Below are positions 1 to 6,094 of a DNA stretch of 6,249 nucleotides, piece after piece. The stretch spans positions 1-6,249 of the forward strand of contig JALQWV010000073.1 in the NCBI GenBank assembly GCA_023263465.1, read 5' to 3'. Below the pieces are notes generated by a model that saw only the letters and a program-made list of their open reading frames with translations, was not told the DNA's origin and made no database searches. The translations under genes and the position numbers were made by a program. The DNA is from Ilumatobacteraceae bacterium (lineage in GTDB: Bacteria; Actinomycetota; Acidimicrobiia; Acidimicrobiales; Ilumatobacteraceae). Position 1 is the stretch's first letter; each line of letters starts with the position of its first letter.

Positions 1-249
1 CCACTCGTACAGCGCCTTCGACTCATCGAGACCTTCGTAGCACTGCAAACGAATCAAGCGAGCGTTCAGCATTTCAGACACGCTCTTTGCCAATTGGGTT
101 TTACCCGTACCGGCTGGTCCTTCAACAAGGATTGGCTTGCCTAACCGTTGGGCCAAATAGACCACGCTGGCAATTCCATCATCGGCCAAATAGTTGACTT
201 TTTTTAGCCCGTCACGGACTTCTTGCACTGATCCAAAGCTCTTGCTCAT
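1..249 (-). CDS. MoxR-family AAA+ ATPase, N-terminal 83 residues (3' end beyond window)
   Basis: Reading the minus strand from an ATG at 249 gives 83 codons with no stop up to the window edge. Residues 44-51 read GPAGTGKT, a Walker A (P-loop) motif, preceded by a hydrophobic strand (PILVE). After it comes RLIRLQCYEGLDESKALYEW, a block typical of MoxR-type AAA+ ATPases that partner with VWA-domain proteins (the CoxD-like branch). Such ATPases act as chaperones, often inserting metals or assembling complexes together with a VWA protein encoded nearby. The Walker B motif, sensors and any VWA partner lie outside the window, so the substrate cannot be named. An AGGG at 258-261, 8 bases upstream, supports this start. 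The frame stays open farther upstream, with another in-frame ATG at 300, but that start would overlap the beginning of the divergent murJ gene and is less likely. Confidence 0.85.
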   Translation of the reverse strand, partial: MSKSFGSVQEVRDGLKKVNYLADDGIASVVYLAQRLGKPILVEGPAGTGKTQLAKSVSEMLNARLIRLQCYEGLDESKALYEW

Positions 250-298
250 TCGTGCAACCCTAGCGTTTTGGGCCCACACGCCTACGATGGAGATGCTC
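250..298. promoter_or_regulatory. Divergent spacer between the MoxR ATPase gene and murJ
   Basis: These 49 bases separate two divergently read genes, so they should hold at least the start-proximal control signals for both. What is visible is an AGGG at 258-261 serving the minus-strand gene, a GGAG at 289-292 serving murJ and an 8-base palindrome TGGGCCCA at 269-276. TAGCGT at 261-266 has a TANNNT shape and could be a -10 element for murJ with a leader of about 25 bases, but I see no convincing -35 box. The promoter role is inferred from gene orientation. Confidence 0.4.
289..292 (+). promoter_or_regulatory. Shine-Dalgarno GGAG that sets the murJ start
   Basis: GGAG lies 6 bases before the ATG at 299. 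Two other in-frame ATGs, at 287 and 293, overlap or abut this motif and have no such element of their own, and the frame continues open to 194, deep inside the divergent gene. This site therefore favours 299 as the real start. Confidence 0.6.
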
Positions 299-1894
299 AT
301 GACCGGTCTTGCTCGATCGAACCTTGTAGTTGCCTCGGGAACAGCAGTTTCCCGTCTCACTGGTCTGATCCGAATTGTCATTTTCGGCATCATCGTTGGA
401 CAAACGTCACTCGCCGATGCGTTCGATAGCGCGAACAACTCACCCAACGCCATATATGAGCTACTTATCGGCGGCGTACTCTCGGCCAGCCTTGTTGCAC
501 TGTTTGCGCAAATTGTCGAGCGCGATGACTTCGAATTCGAGGGCGTCAAAAGCCAGGACGCAATCATCAGCGTTTCGGCCATTGTTCTAGTTGCAATCAC
601 TGCTCTTGCAGTCTTATTTGCACCTGCGATTTTTCATATCTTTTCGCTTCACCCCGCAAGCGGAGTTGATGTTGAAGTCTTCCGCAGTGTCGGCACTTCA
701 CTCACCCGAATTTTTGTGTTGCAGATTTTCTTCTACGGCTTAAGCGCTCTCACTTCCGCGCTACTGAATGCACGCAAATTATTTTTTGCTGCAGCATGGT
801 CACCGGCACTTGCCAATATCGTGACCATTGGATTCTTTTGCCTCCTGCCTCTCACGAAGTCTGGCGACAATCTGTCCATCAATTCGGTGCAAGATGATCA
901 AGCGACAATCTGGATTCTTGGTCTTGGCACCACACTCGGCATTGCTGTCATGGCCCTTGTACAAGTCGCTACGGTGCTCCGACACGGTTTGCGATTCACG
1001 TTTGCTCCACAGTTCACCCACCCGGCCGTGAGGAAACTTGTTCAGTTGTCGCTATGGACACTTGGCTACGTTGCCGCCAACCAAATTGCACTTGTGGTCA
1101 TCAAAAACCTGGCATCACCGGGAAGCGGCGGAGTAGATGCATATTCCAAAGCATTCGTATTGCTGCAACTACCGCATGGACTGCTCGCGGTTTCCATTGC
1201 CACTACGTTCGTTCCCGACCTCGCACGCATGTTCCACCGCGGTGACCACCTGCAGTTTTCACAGACCGTATCAAGCGGCATCCAACTAACTTCTCTACTC
1301 ACCATTCCTGCTTCGTGTGGACTCTGGGTCATGTCGAAGCCCATCATCGGACTGCTCTTTCAGCACGGCAACTTCTCAGCAGTGGCAACGGCAAACACCG
1401 CACGCGCACTTTCAGGTCTTGCAATCGGCCTAGCTGGGTTTTCGATATATCTGTTTGTGCTCCGTGGCTTCTATGCGCGCAACGACACGCGAACACCGTT
1501 CTTTATCAACGTCGGCGAGAACATCATCAACATCGTGCTCGCAATCCTGCTTGTGGATAGGCACGGGGTGTTTGGATTAGGGCTTGCTTTTTCCATCGCT
1601 TATCTCGTGTCTGCACTTGTCGCTTTACTCGTGTTGGAGAGCACAGAAGTTGATATCAAACTTTTCGAATTAGCGTTCAACATTGCACGTATTGCAATCG
1701 CAGCAGGGGCTATGACGTGTGCGGTGTGGTTTACAACCCAATACATCGGAAGCGATGCAGGACTTGGCGCGTTTACCAGAGTGATCTCCGGAACATTGAT
1801 TGGCATAGCAACATATGTTGTTGCGCTTGGCGCACTAGGCGAAAAGACAATCGGAAATTATTTGTCGAGCAAAATTACGAGATCGTCACGATGA
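299..1894 (+). CDS. murJ: Lipid II flippase MurJ (MviN family)
   Basis: This is a polytopic inner-membrane protein of 531 residues, near the 500-550 usual for MurJ, a member of the MOP flippase superfamily that moves lipid II across the cytoplasmic membrane for peptidoglycan synthesis. The N terminus has the family pattern SRLTGLIR, whose R19 and R25 align with the essential R18 and R24 of E. coli MurJ, followed by a conserved Asp in ADAF (D40). The loop ANNSPN around residues 45-50 replaces the E. coli segment carrying R52, as in other actinobacterial members. LPHGLLAVSIATTFVPDLAR at about 291-310 and FYARNDTRTPF at about 391-401 are further MurJ signatures. Many hydrophobic segments run from residue 8 to 512, consistent with about 14 membrane helices. 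There is no extra cytoplasmic kinase-like C-terminal domain of the kind found in mycobacterial MviN. The start at 299 is chosen from its Shine-Dalgarno. The last 37 bases overlap the end of convergent proB. Confidence 0.93.
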   Translation: MTGLARSNLVVASGTAVSRLTGLIRIVIFGIIVGQTSLADAFDSANNSPNAIYELLIGGVLSASLVALFAQIVERDDFEFEGVKSQDAIISVSAIVLVAITALAVLFAPAIFHIFSLHPASGVDVEVFRSVGTSLTRIFVLQIFFYGLSALTSALLNARKLFFAAAWSPALANIVTIGFFCLLPLTKSGDNLSINSVQDDQATIWILGLGTTLGIAVMALVQVATVLRHGLRFTFAPQFTHPAVRKLVQLSLWTLGYVAANQIALVVIKNLASPGSGGVDAYSKAFVLLQLPHGLLAVSIATTFVPDLARMFHRGDHLQFSQTVSSGIQLTSLLTIPASCGLWVMSKPIIGLLFQHGNFSAVATANTARALSGLAIGLAGFSIYLFVLRGFYARNDTRTPFFINVGENIINIVLAILLVDRHGVFGLGLAFSIAYLVSALVALLVLESTEVDIKLFELAFNIARIAIAAGAMTCAVWFTTQYIGSDAGLGAFTRVISGTLIGIATYVVALGALGEKTIGNYLSSKITRSSR

Positions 1895-2955
1895 ACGAGT
1901 TCTGGGTCTACCCCTTCAGGTAGGTCGCTACTTTGCAAACCGGCAGCTGCTCCTGCCTGTACCGCATCGATGCCCACCATGCCTCGGGCAAATGAAACGC
2001 CTCGAACGTCGACAATTTCCACGGTGTCACCCGCCGCGAAATCTCCGCTTACCTCCACAACCCCAGCATGCAGAAGCGACGTATTGCGTGTAATCAACGC
2101 ATTCTTTGCCCCGTCGTCAACAACAACTGAACCCACGTGCTGAGCAGCAAAAGCGATCCAGAGTTTTCGTGCAGAAAGGTTTCGGTTATGTGGCAAGAAT
2201 TGCGTTCCTGCACCAACTTTTTGATCAATCGCATCCTGCAACACATTGGCTCTACTCGCACTGGCAATCACCGTGCGCACACCAGACCAGGAAGCAATAC
2301 GTGCAGCGGAAAGCTTTGAGGCCATTCCACCACTTCCGCGCGCTGTTCCAGCAGAACCTGCATTAACTGATAACAGTGGATCGTCTGCGCCAACTTGTTC
2401 GATCAGTGTTGCAGAAGTATCGGCGCGTGGATCTGCCGTGTATAAACCACCAATGTCGGTCAGCAATACCAGTGCATCGGCGCCGACACTGTGCGCAACA
2501 AGCGCAGCAATTCGGTCATTGTCGCCGAAGCGAATTTCGTCGCTGGCGATGGCATCATTTTCATTAATGATTGGCACACAACCAAGTTCGAGCAATCGGC
2601 TTAGCGTTTGTCGCGCATGCAGGTACTGAGTGCGGTCTATAAAGTCGTTTGGAACCAACAACACCTGAGCGCCAATGAGCCCACGCGCAGACAAGTATTC
2701 GTTGTAGCGATTCATCAGTTGGCTTTGCCCAACAGCAGCAAGTGCTTGCAGAGTTTGTGTATCGGATGGACGCTGGCTCATTCCAAGCGCTGCCACGCCG
2801 CCAGCAACTGCTCCTGAAGTTACGACCAGCACCTCATGAGACTGTTCGCGCAACTGCGCTACTTGATTGCACAGTGTTTCAATTGCGCGGTTGTTGATTG
2901 CGCCATGATCGTCTGTAACCGACGATGTTCCTATTTTGACAACGATTCGCATCAT
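1858..2955 (-). CDS. proB: Glutamate 5-kinase ProB (AAK kinase domain plus PUA domain)
   Basis: ProB phosphorylates L-glutamate with ATP to give glutamyl 5-phosphate, the first and feedback-controlled step of proline synthesis in the cytoplasm. The 365-residue product matches the two-domain form (E. coli 367). Kinase motifs in order are KIGTSSV (7-13), VVTSGAVAGG (44-53), PIINENDAIA (128-137), FGDNDRIAALVA (143-154), LLTDIGGLYTADPR (164-177) and GSGGMASKLSAARIA (207-221). The region from about 270 to the end fits a PUA domain (GVVEVSGDFAAGDTVEIVD). Its start overlaps the obg stop as TGATG, which points to translational coupling. A second ATG at 2952 lies 6 bases from AGAGAG and may be the true start, two residues in frame make little difference, and a TTG at 2958 is also possible. 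proA, the next enzyme and a frequent neighbour, does not follow; murJ converges here instead. Confidence 0.95.
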   Translation of the reverse strand: MMRIVVKIGTSSVTDDHGAINNRAIETLCNQVAQLREQSHEVLVVTSGAVAGGVAALGMSQRPSDTQTLQALAAVGQSQLMNRYNEYLSARGLIGAQVLLVPNDFIDRTQYLHARQTLSRLLELGCVPIINENDAIASDEIRFGDNDRIAALVAHSVGADALVLLTDIGGLYTADPRADTSATLIEQVGADDPLLSVNAGSAGTARGSGGMASKLSAARIASWSGVRTVIASASRANVLQDAIDQKVGAGTQFLPHNRNLSARKLWIAFAAQHVGSVVVDDGAKNALITRNTSLLHAGVVEVSGDFAAGDTVEIVDVRGVSFARGMVGIDAVQAGAAAGLQSSDLPEGVDPELVHRDDLVILLDK

Positions 2956-4205
2956 CAACTCTCTGGCGTGTACTCGAAACTAAACGTACCAATGTGCACA
3001 ACTGTTCCTTCGATAGCGCCAGCACGCGCAAGCAATCGATGCACGCCCAGGCTCTTCAAGCGCTCATCAATGTAATTCATAGCATCTGGCGTCGTGACGT
3101 CATTTAGCGCAACCGCGCGCTCTACATCACGACCATGGATACGGAATTCCAAATCTCCAAGCTTTTCAACTCGCGAACCTTCAGCCTTTGGTTTAATCAC
3201 AACAGCACCTTGCTTCGGTGGTTCAAGCGTGCGTGCATGCTTCACGAGGTCTGCGAGGTCGCCCAGCACTTTGCGAACACCATCACGGGTTACCGCAGAC
3301 ATTTTCGAGCCCTTCCAGGTATCAATCGTGGCTGGGTCTGCCGCATCAGTCTTTGTGGCAACGACTAATCGTGGACGCTCCAAGAGGTCGGGGCGATACT
3401 CTCCCAGCTCATGCAAGAGAATTCGTTCCTGTTCTTGAGCAGACATGCCATCCATTGGTGCCAGATCGACGAGCACGCACAACACGCGAGCGCGTTCAAT
3501 ATGACGAAGAAATTGATGGCCAAGGCCTTTACCTTGACTCGCACCTTCAATAATTCCCGGGATGTCGGCAATGATGAATTCAGTCTCAGCATCTAAGCGC
3601 ACAACACCAAGGTGCGGCTCAAGCGTGGTGAACGGATAATTCGCAATTTTTGGCTTTGCTGCCGAAACCGAACTAATAAATGTGCTCTTACCCGCATTTG
3701 GAAAACCGACCAGCGCAACGTCGGCCATTAATTTCAATTCAAGTTTTAACCAGCGTTCAATTCCGTGCTCACCTTGTTCAGCAAACTTTGGGGCACGTCG
3801 ACGATTGGATAAGAACCGCGCATTACCGCGACCGCCTTGTCCGCCTCGCGAAGCACACCACTTCGATCCATGCACGGGAAGGTCGGCCAAAATTTCACCG
3901 GTATACAAATCTTTCACCACAGTCCCCTCAGGAACACTCACAATGAGGTCGGCTCCACGGCGACCGTGCAAGTCCTTCCCCATGCCGTTCACGCCGTCGC
4001 CAGCCCGTCGGTGCGGGTGATCGCGGAACGCCAGCAGCGAAGCAACGTTGTGATCGGCAACGAGCCACACTGACCCACCGTCGCCACCGTCGCCACCGTT
4101 TGGACCGCCAAATGCAACCGGACCTTCACGACGGAAACTGACGCAACCAAAGCCGCCGTCGCCACCACGAACGTTGAGTTGGGCTTCGTCGACAAATGCA
4201 CTCAT
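2955..4205 (-). CDS. obg: Obg GTPase (ObgE/CgtA) with OCT domain
   Basis: Obg is an essential GTPase that binds the 50S subunit, helps its late assembly and links growth to nucleotide state. The 416-residue product shows all three parts. Residues 1-158 are the glycine-rich Obg fold, with GGDGGFG, GGPNGGDGGDGG and GGQGGRGN. The G domain has G1 GFPNAGKST (167-175), switch I PFTTLEP (191-197), G3 DIPG (214-217), a variant G4 TKTD (284-287) where NKxD is usual, and G5 SA (303-304). Residues from about 345 to 416 form the OCT domain, ending in GAIEGTVVHIGTFSFEYTP, a domain typical of Firmicutes and Actinobacteria and absent from E. coli ObgE. The ATG at 4205 begins the conserved FVDEAQLNVRGGDGG. 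The bases just before it read CCCCCT and provide no Shine-Dalgarno. It is cut off from rpmA by the opposing dGTPase gene, so it should use its own promoter, and it is coupled to proB downstream. Confidence 0.96.
   Translation of the reverse strand: MSAFVDEAQLNVRGGDGGFGCVSFRREGPVAFGGPNGGDGGDGGSVWLVADHNVASLLAFRDHPHRRAGDGVNGMGKDLHGRRGADLIVSVPEGTVVKDLYTGEILADLPVHGSKWCASRGGQGGRGNARFLSNRRRAPKFAEQGEHGIERWLKLELKLMADVALVGFPNAGKSTFISSVSAAKPKIANYPFTTLEPHLGVVRLDAETEFIIADIPGIIEGASQGKGLGHQFLRHIERARVLCVLVDLAPMDGMSAQEQERILLHELGEYRPDLLERPRLVVATKTDAADPATIDTWKGSKMSAVTRDGVRKVLGDLADLVKHARTLEPPKQGAVVIKPKAEGSRVEKLGDLEFRIHGRDVERAVALNDVTTPDAMNYIDERLKSLGVHRLLARAGAIEGTVVHIGTFSFEYTPES
2959..2964 (-). promoter_or_regulatory. 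Purine-rich AGAGAG within the end of obg, ribosome site for proB
   Basis: On the minus strand AGAGAG precedes two tandem ATG codons, by 3 bases for the one at 2955 and 6 bases for the one at 2952. It is only a partial match to the anti-Shine-Dalgarno sequence. The better spacing favours 2952, whereas the TGATG overlap with the obg stop favours 2955; the site does not settle the choice. Confidence 0.4.
4075..4098. repeat. Short 9-base tandem repeat inside obg
   Basis: On the plus strand CCACCGTCG occurs twice followed by a third partial copy CCACCG. It encodes GGDGGDGG (residues 37-44) in the glycine-rich Obg fold, where Gly-Gly repeats are a family feature. The repetition is therefore explained by protein constraint, although the near-identical codon choice makes it a possible slippage site. 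Confidence 0.6.
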
Positions 4206-4246
4206 AGGGGGTTTCTAGGCTACTGCTGCAACACCCCGTATCTATC
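4206..4246. promoter_or_regulatory. Divergent obg/dgt promoter spacer
   Basis: Because obg and dgt point away from each other here, these 41 bases (or those slightly inside dgt) should carry promoters for both, including the one for obg-proB. Candidate -10 hexamers of TANNNT form are TAGCCT on the minus strand (4222-4217), TAGGCT on the plus strand (4216-4221), and TAGATA on the minus strand (4244-4239). The first two overlap on opposite strands. None has a clear -35 partner. TAGCCT would give obg a leader of only about 5 bases, which agrees with the missing Shine-Dalgarno. The role is inferred from orientation and the exact elements are guesses. Confidence 0.4.
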
Positions 4247-5449
4247 GTGGTGGCAGATCATGAGCGACATATCGTGAACACCGTGAATACTCCAGCCACA
4301 GGTCCTGCCGAAAGTATTGACCCAAGCGAATCACACAGCAGGGCTATTGCGTGGGCCAACACCATGCATGGATTCGACAATGACGGCATACGTTTTGCCC
4401 ACGCCGATTCATGGGCAGGATCAGGGAGCACGCACATTGTTGACCGTCGTGAACGCGAAGCCCGCGAGCACGAACTACTTGCACCTCTGGCCACTCGATC
4501 GTTTGGTGCCGGCAATCGTGCGATAACCGAAGAGGAAGACCCATTCCGCACGTGTTTTGAGCGCGATCGTGATCGCATTTTGCATGCGTCAGCCTTTCGC
4601 CGACTCGCCGGTAAAACCCAAGTGTTTGTGTTTCCGCAAGACCACCAACGCACCCGCCTCACGCACGCACTCGAAGTTGCCCAAGTTGCCACTGCAGTTT
4701 CACGCGCACTGGGGCTCAATGTTGCACTCACCGAAGCCATTGCGCTTGGACACGACTGTGGTCACGGTCCTGGTGGACACGCCAGCGAGGATGCACTTAG
4801 CCCATTTATTCCCGAGGGATTTGACCACGCAGTATGGGGCGCCGATGTCACGCTCGTTCCCCTTAACTTGTGCGCCGAAACTCTCGACGGCATTCGTAAC
4901 CACTCGTGGTCACGTCCTGCGCCGCAAACACCCGAAGGCGAAGTCGTGTCGTGGGCAGACCGCATTGCTTATGTCTGTCACGACTTCGAAGATGCAGTCG
5001 CAACAGGAATAGTTTCGCCAAGTCAGTTGCCCGACATCGTGCGCACCTATTGCGGGGAGACTCGCTCCAGCCAACTGCGCGCATTCATTTCGTCAATGAT
5101 CGGGGCAAGTTTGCACAATGGCCGAGTTGGCATGAAGTCAAACGAAGCCGATGCACTGGCAGCATTTCGTAAATTCAATTACGACAACATCTACATGCGC
5201 GAAGCCTCGCGCAATCAAGCGAAGTCGGTGATCGATCTATTACGTGCTCTCGTTGAGCACTACGTTGCACATCCGCATCTCATGGCAACACAGTCACACC
5301 ACGAAATTTCACCGTCTCATAGCGAACAAGCGTTGCGAGATGCAGTTGCATACGTAGGTGGAATGACCGACAGGTTTGCATGCCGACAAGGCGCATCCCT
5401 ACTGGGTTGGGAACAAAGCAGACTCCCGCAGGGAATCGACACGCACTAA
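4247..5449 (+). CDS. dgt: HD-domain deoxyguanosinetriphosphate triphosphohydrolase-like protein (dGTPase/dNTPase)
   Basis: This family hydrolyses dNTPs to the deoxynucleoside and triphosphate, controlling the dNTP pool. Of 400 residues, the region from about 68 onward matches the Thermus-type dNTPase pattern: a Pro/Ala block LAPLATRS (78-85), FERDRDRILHASAFRRLAGKTQVF (104-127), RTRLTHALEVAQVA (135-148), then the HD motif LGHDCGHGPGGH (167-178) and SWADRIAYVCHD (235-246). H140, H169, D170 and D238 are the expected metal ligands and all are present. The C terminus YVGGMTDRFA is also typical. GHGPGGH differs from the common GHPPFGH. Residues 1-60 form a low-complexity lead without family likeness. 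The start is uncertain: GTG at 4247 and 4250 lack a Shine-Dalgarno, GTG at 4274 has a GAG 9 bases upstream, GTG at 4283 and ATG at 4364 are also in frame. The gene opposes all its neighbours to the right and left. Confidence 0.88.
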   Translation: MVADHERHIVNTVNTPATGPAESIDPSESHSRAIAWANTMHGFDNDGIRFAHADSWAGSGSTHIVDRREREAREHELLAPLATRSFGAGNRAITEEEDPFRTCFERDRDRILHASAFRRLAGKTQVFVFPQDHQRTRLTHALEVAQVATAVSRALGLNVALTEAIALGHDCGHGPGGHASEDALSPFIPEGFDHAVWGADVTLVPLNLCAETLDGIRNHSWSRPAPQTPEGEVVSWADRIAYVCHDFEDAVATGIVSPSQLPDIVRTYCGETRSSQLRAFISSMIGASLHNGRVGMKSNEADALAAFRKFNYDNIYMREASRNQAKSVIDLLRALVEHYVAHPHLMATQSHHEISPSHSEQALRDAVAYVGGMTDRFACRQGASLLGWEQSRLPQGIDTH

Positions 5450-5462
5450 AACGCGAGAATCG

Positions 5463-5717
5463 TTATGCGGTTGGAAGAACGTCAACAACCTTGCGGCCAC
5501 GACGTTCGCCAAACTTCACACTGCCGTGTGCAAGAGCAAACAACGTGTCGTCTTTGCCGATGCCAACATTTTTGCCGGGGTGCACTTTGGTGCCACGCTG
5601 ACGAATGAGTATGGTTCCCGCAGTGATCTTGGTGCCGTCAAACACTTTGACGCCGAGACGTTGCGCGTTTGAATCGCGACCGTTACGTGTAGAACCGCCA
5701 CCCTTGGTCTTTGACAT
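5463..5717 (-). CDS. rpmA: 50S ribosomal protein L27 (bL27)
   Basis: bL27 is a bacterial large-subunit protein whose flexible N-terminal tail reaches the peptidyl transferase centre and contacts tRNA. The 84-residue product, the usual length, carries STRNGRDSNAQRLGVK (9-24) and ILIRQRGTKVHPGKNVG (36-52) then GKDDTLFAL (54-62), which are diagnostic. The tail is MSKTKGGGS rather than the commoner MAHKKGxGS. There is no extra N-terminal leader of the kind removed by Prp protease in Firmicutes. The gene follows rplU by only 3 bases and is preceded by GAAAGG in the rplU tail at good spacing, so the two are one operon. Its 3' end faces the dgt stop across 13 bases (5450-5462), which hold no recognisable terminator hairpin. 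Confidence 0.97.
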   Translation of the reverse strand: MSKTKGGGSTRNGRDSNAQRLGVKVFDGTKITAGTILIRQRGTKVHPGKNVGIGKDDTLFALAHGSVKFGERRGRKVVDVLPTA

Positions 5718-5720
5718 GTT

Positions 5721-6032
5721 TCAGCCTTTCGCGATGCTGGTGATTTCAATCACCGAATACTTTTGACGATGTCCGAAGCGACGGCGCTGGTTGGTGCGGC
5801 GCTTATACGTGAAGCCGTCGATCTTTGGACCAGCAGCCTTACCAACAACTTTTGCAGTCACGGTTGCCTTGGCCAATTCGCCAGGTGTTGACAACACGGT
5901 CGCACCATCAACGAGGAGCACCGGGGTGAATTTCACCTCAGCGCCATCTGCTGCATGGAGAAGTTCCACATGGACCTGTTGGCCCTGTGCGACTTTCTCT
6001 TGCTTTCCTCCGGTTGCGATTACTGCGTACAT
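5721..6032 (-). CDS. rplU: 50S ribosomal protein L21 (bL21)
   Basis: bL21 binds 23S rRNA in the large subunit. The 103 residues equal the usual length. It opens with MYAVIATGGKQEKVAQGQQV, where MYAVIxTGGKQ is the family N terminus, and the C-terminal RNA-binding signature KIDGFTYKRRTNQRRRFGHRQ occupies residues 70-90, followed by YSVIEITSI. A strong AGGAG at 6039-6043, 6 bases upstream, confirms the ATG at 6032. It lies 62 bases after the RNase E/G stop and 3 bases before rpmA, the standard order in Actinobacteria. Read-through from the nuclease gene or a promoter in the 62-base gap could drive it; no clear promoter is visible. Confidence 0.98.
   Translation of the reverse strand: MYAVIATGGKQEKVAQGQQVHVELLHAADGAEVKFTPVLLVDGATVLSTPGELAKATVTAKVVGKAAGPKIDGFTYKRRTNQRRRFGHRQKYSVIEITSIAKG
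5725..5730 (-). promoter_or_regulatory. Shine-Dalgarno GAAAGG of rpmA inside rplU
   Basis: On the minus strand GAAAGG sits 7 bases before the rpmA ATG at 5717 and lies within the last codons of rplU. It fixes the rpmA start and implies that ribosomes finishing L21 load directly onto the L27 cistron, consistent with equal production of the two proteins. Confidence 0.7.
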
Positions 6033-6094
6033 AGCGGTCTCCTACTCTACCCCTGAACTATCGGGCTTCCCAACTCTGATGTATCCGACCCTGC
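6033..6094 (-). other. Spacer between the RNase E/G gene and rplU
   Basis: These 62 bases contain the rplU Shine-Dalgarno but no terminator-like hairpin with a U tract. The only pairing seen is a weak GGG-AAG-CCC and a TCGG/CCGA pair, too short to matter. I find no convincing -35/-10 pair. Absence of a terminator favours transcription continuing from the nuclease gene into rplU-rpmA. Confidence 0.4.
6039..6043 (-). promoter_or_regulatory. Shine-Dalgarno AGGAG of rplU
   Basis: A full AGGAG on the minus strand lies 6 bases before the rplU ATG, the best ribosome-binding site in the window. It contrasts with obg and dgt, which have none that is recognisable. Confidence 0.8.

Noticed and set aside
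2246..2629. A 127-codon plus-strand open frame within proB.
   Set aside because: proB motifs on the other strand are fully intact across this region, and the frame shows no family likeness or ribosome-binding site.
3094..4020. Several plus-strand open frames of 60-114 codons opposite obg.
   Set aside because: All lie over well-conserved Obg domains and are Ser/Arg/Pro-rich, as expected for frames opposite a real gene.
4075..4098. The tandem CCACCGTCG units considered as a regulatory repeat or iteron.
   Set aside because: They encode the conserved Gly-Gly-Asp loops of the Obg fold, which explains the repetition without another role.
4258..4740. A 160-codon open frame on the minus strand, antisense to the dGTPase gene.
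   Set aside because: It is Arg- and Ser-rich without a recognisable domain and lies wholly opposite a gene with intact HD motifs. It is an antisense shadow of the coding frame.
5450..5462. Possible bidirectional terminator between dgt and rpmA.
   Set aside because: Only 13 bases are available, and no stem with a T tract on either strand is visible there or just around it.
6033..6065. On the minus strand TAGTTCAGGGGTAGAG before rplU resembles a tRNA D-arm (the TAGCTCAGTTGGTAGAG type).
   Set aside because: Continuing downstream runs straight into the rplU Shine-Dalgarno and coding sequence, with no TTC arm, no paired acceptor stem and no anticodon arm. Chance similarity is the simplest reading.
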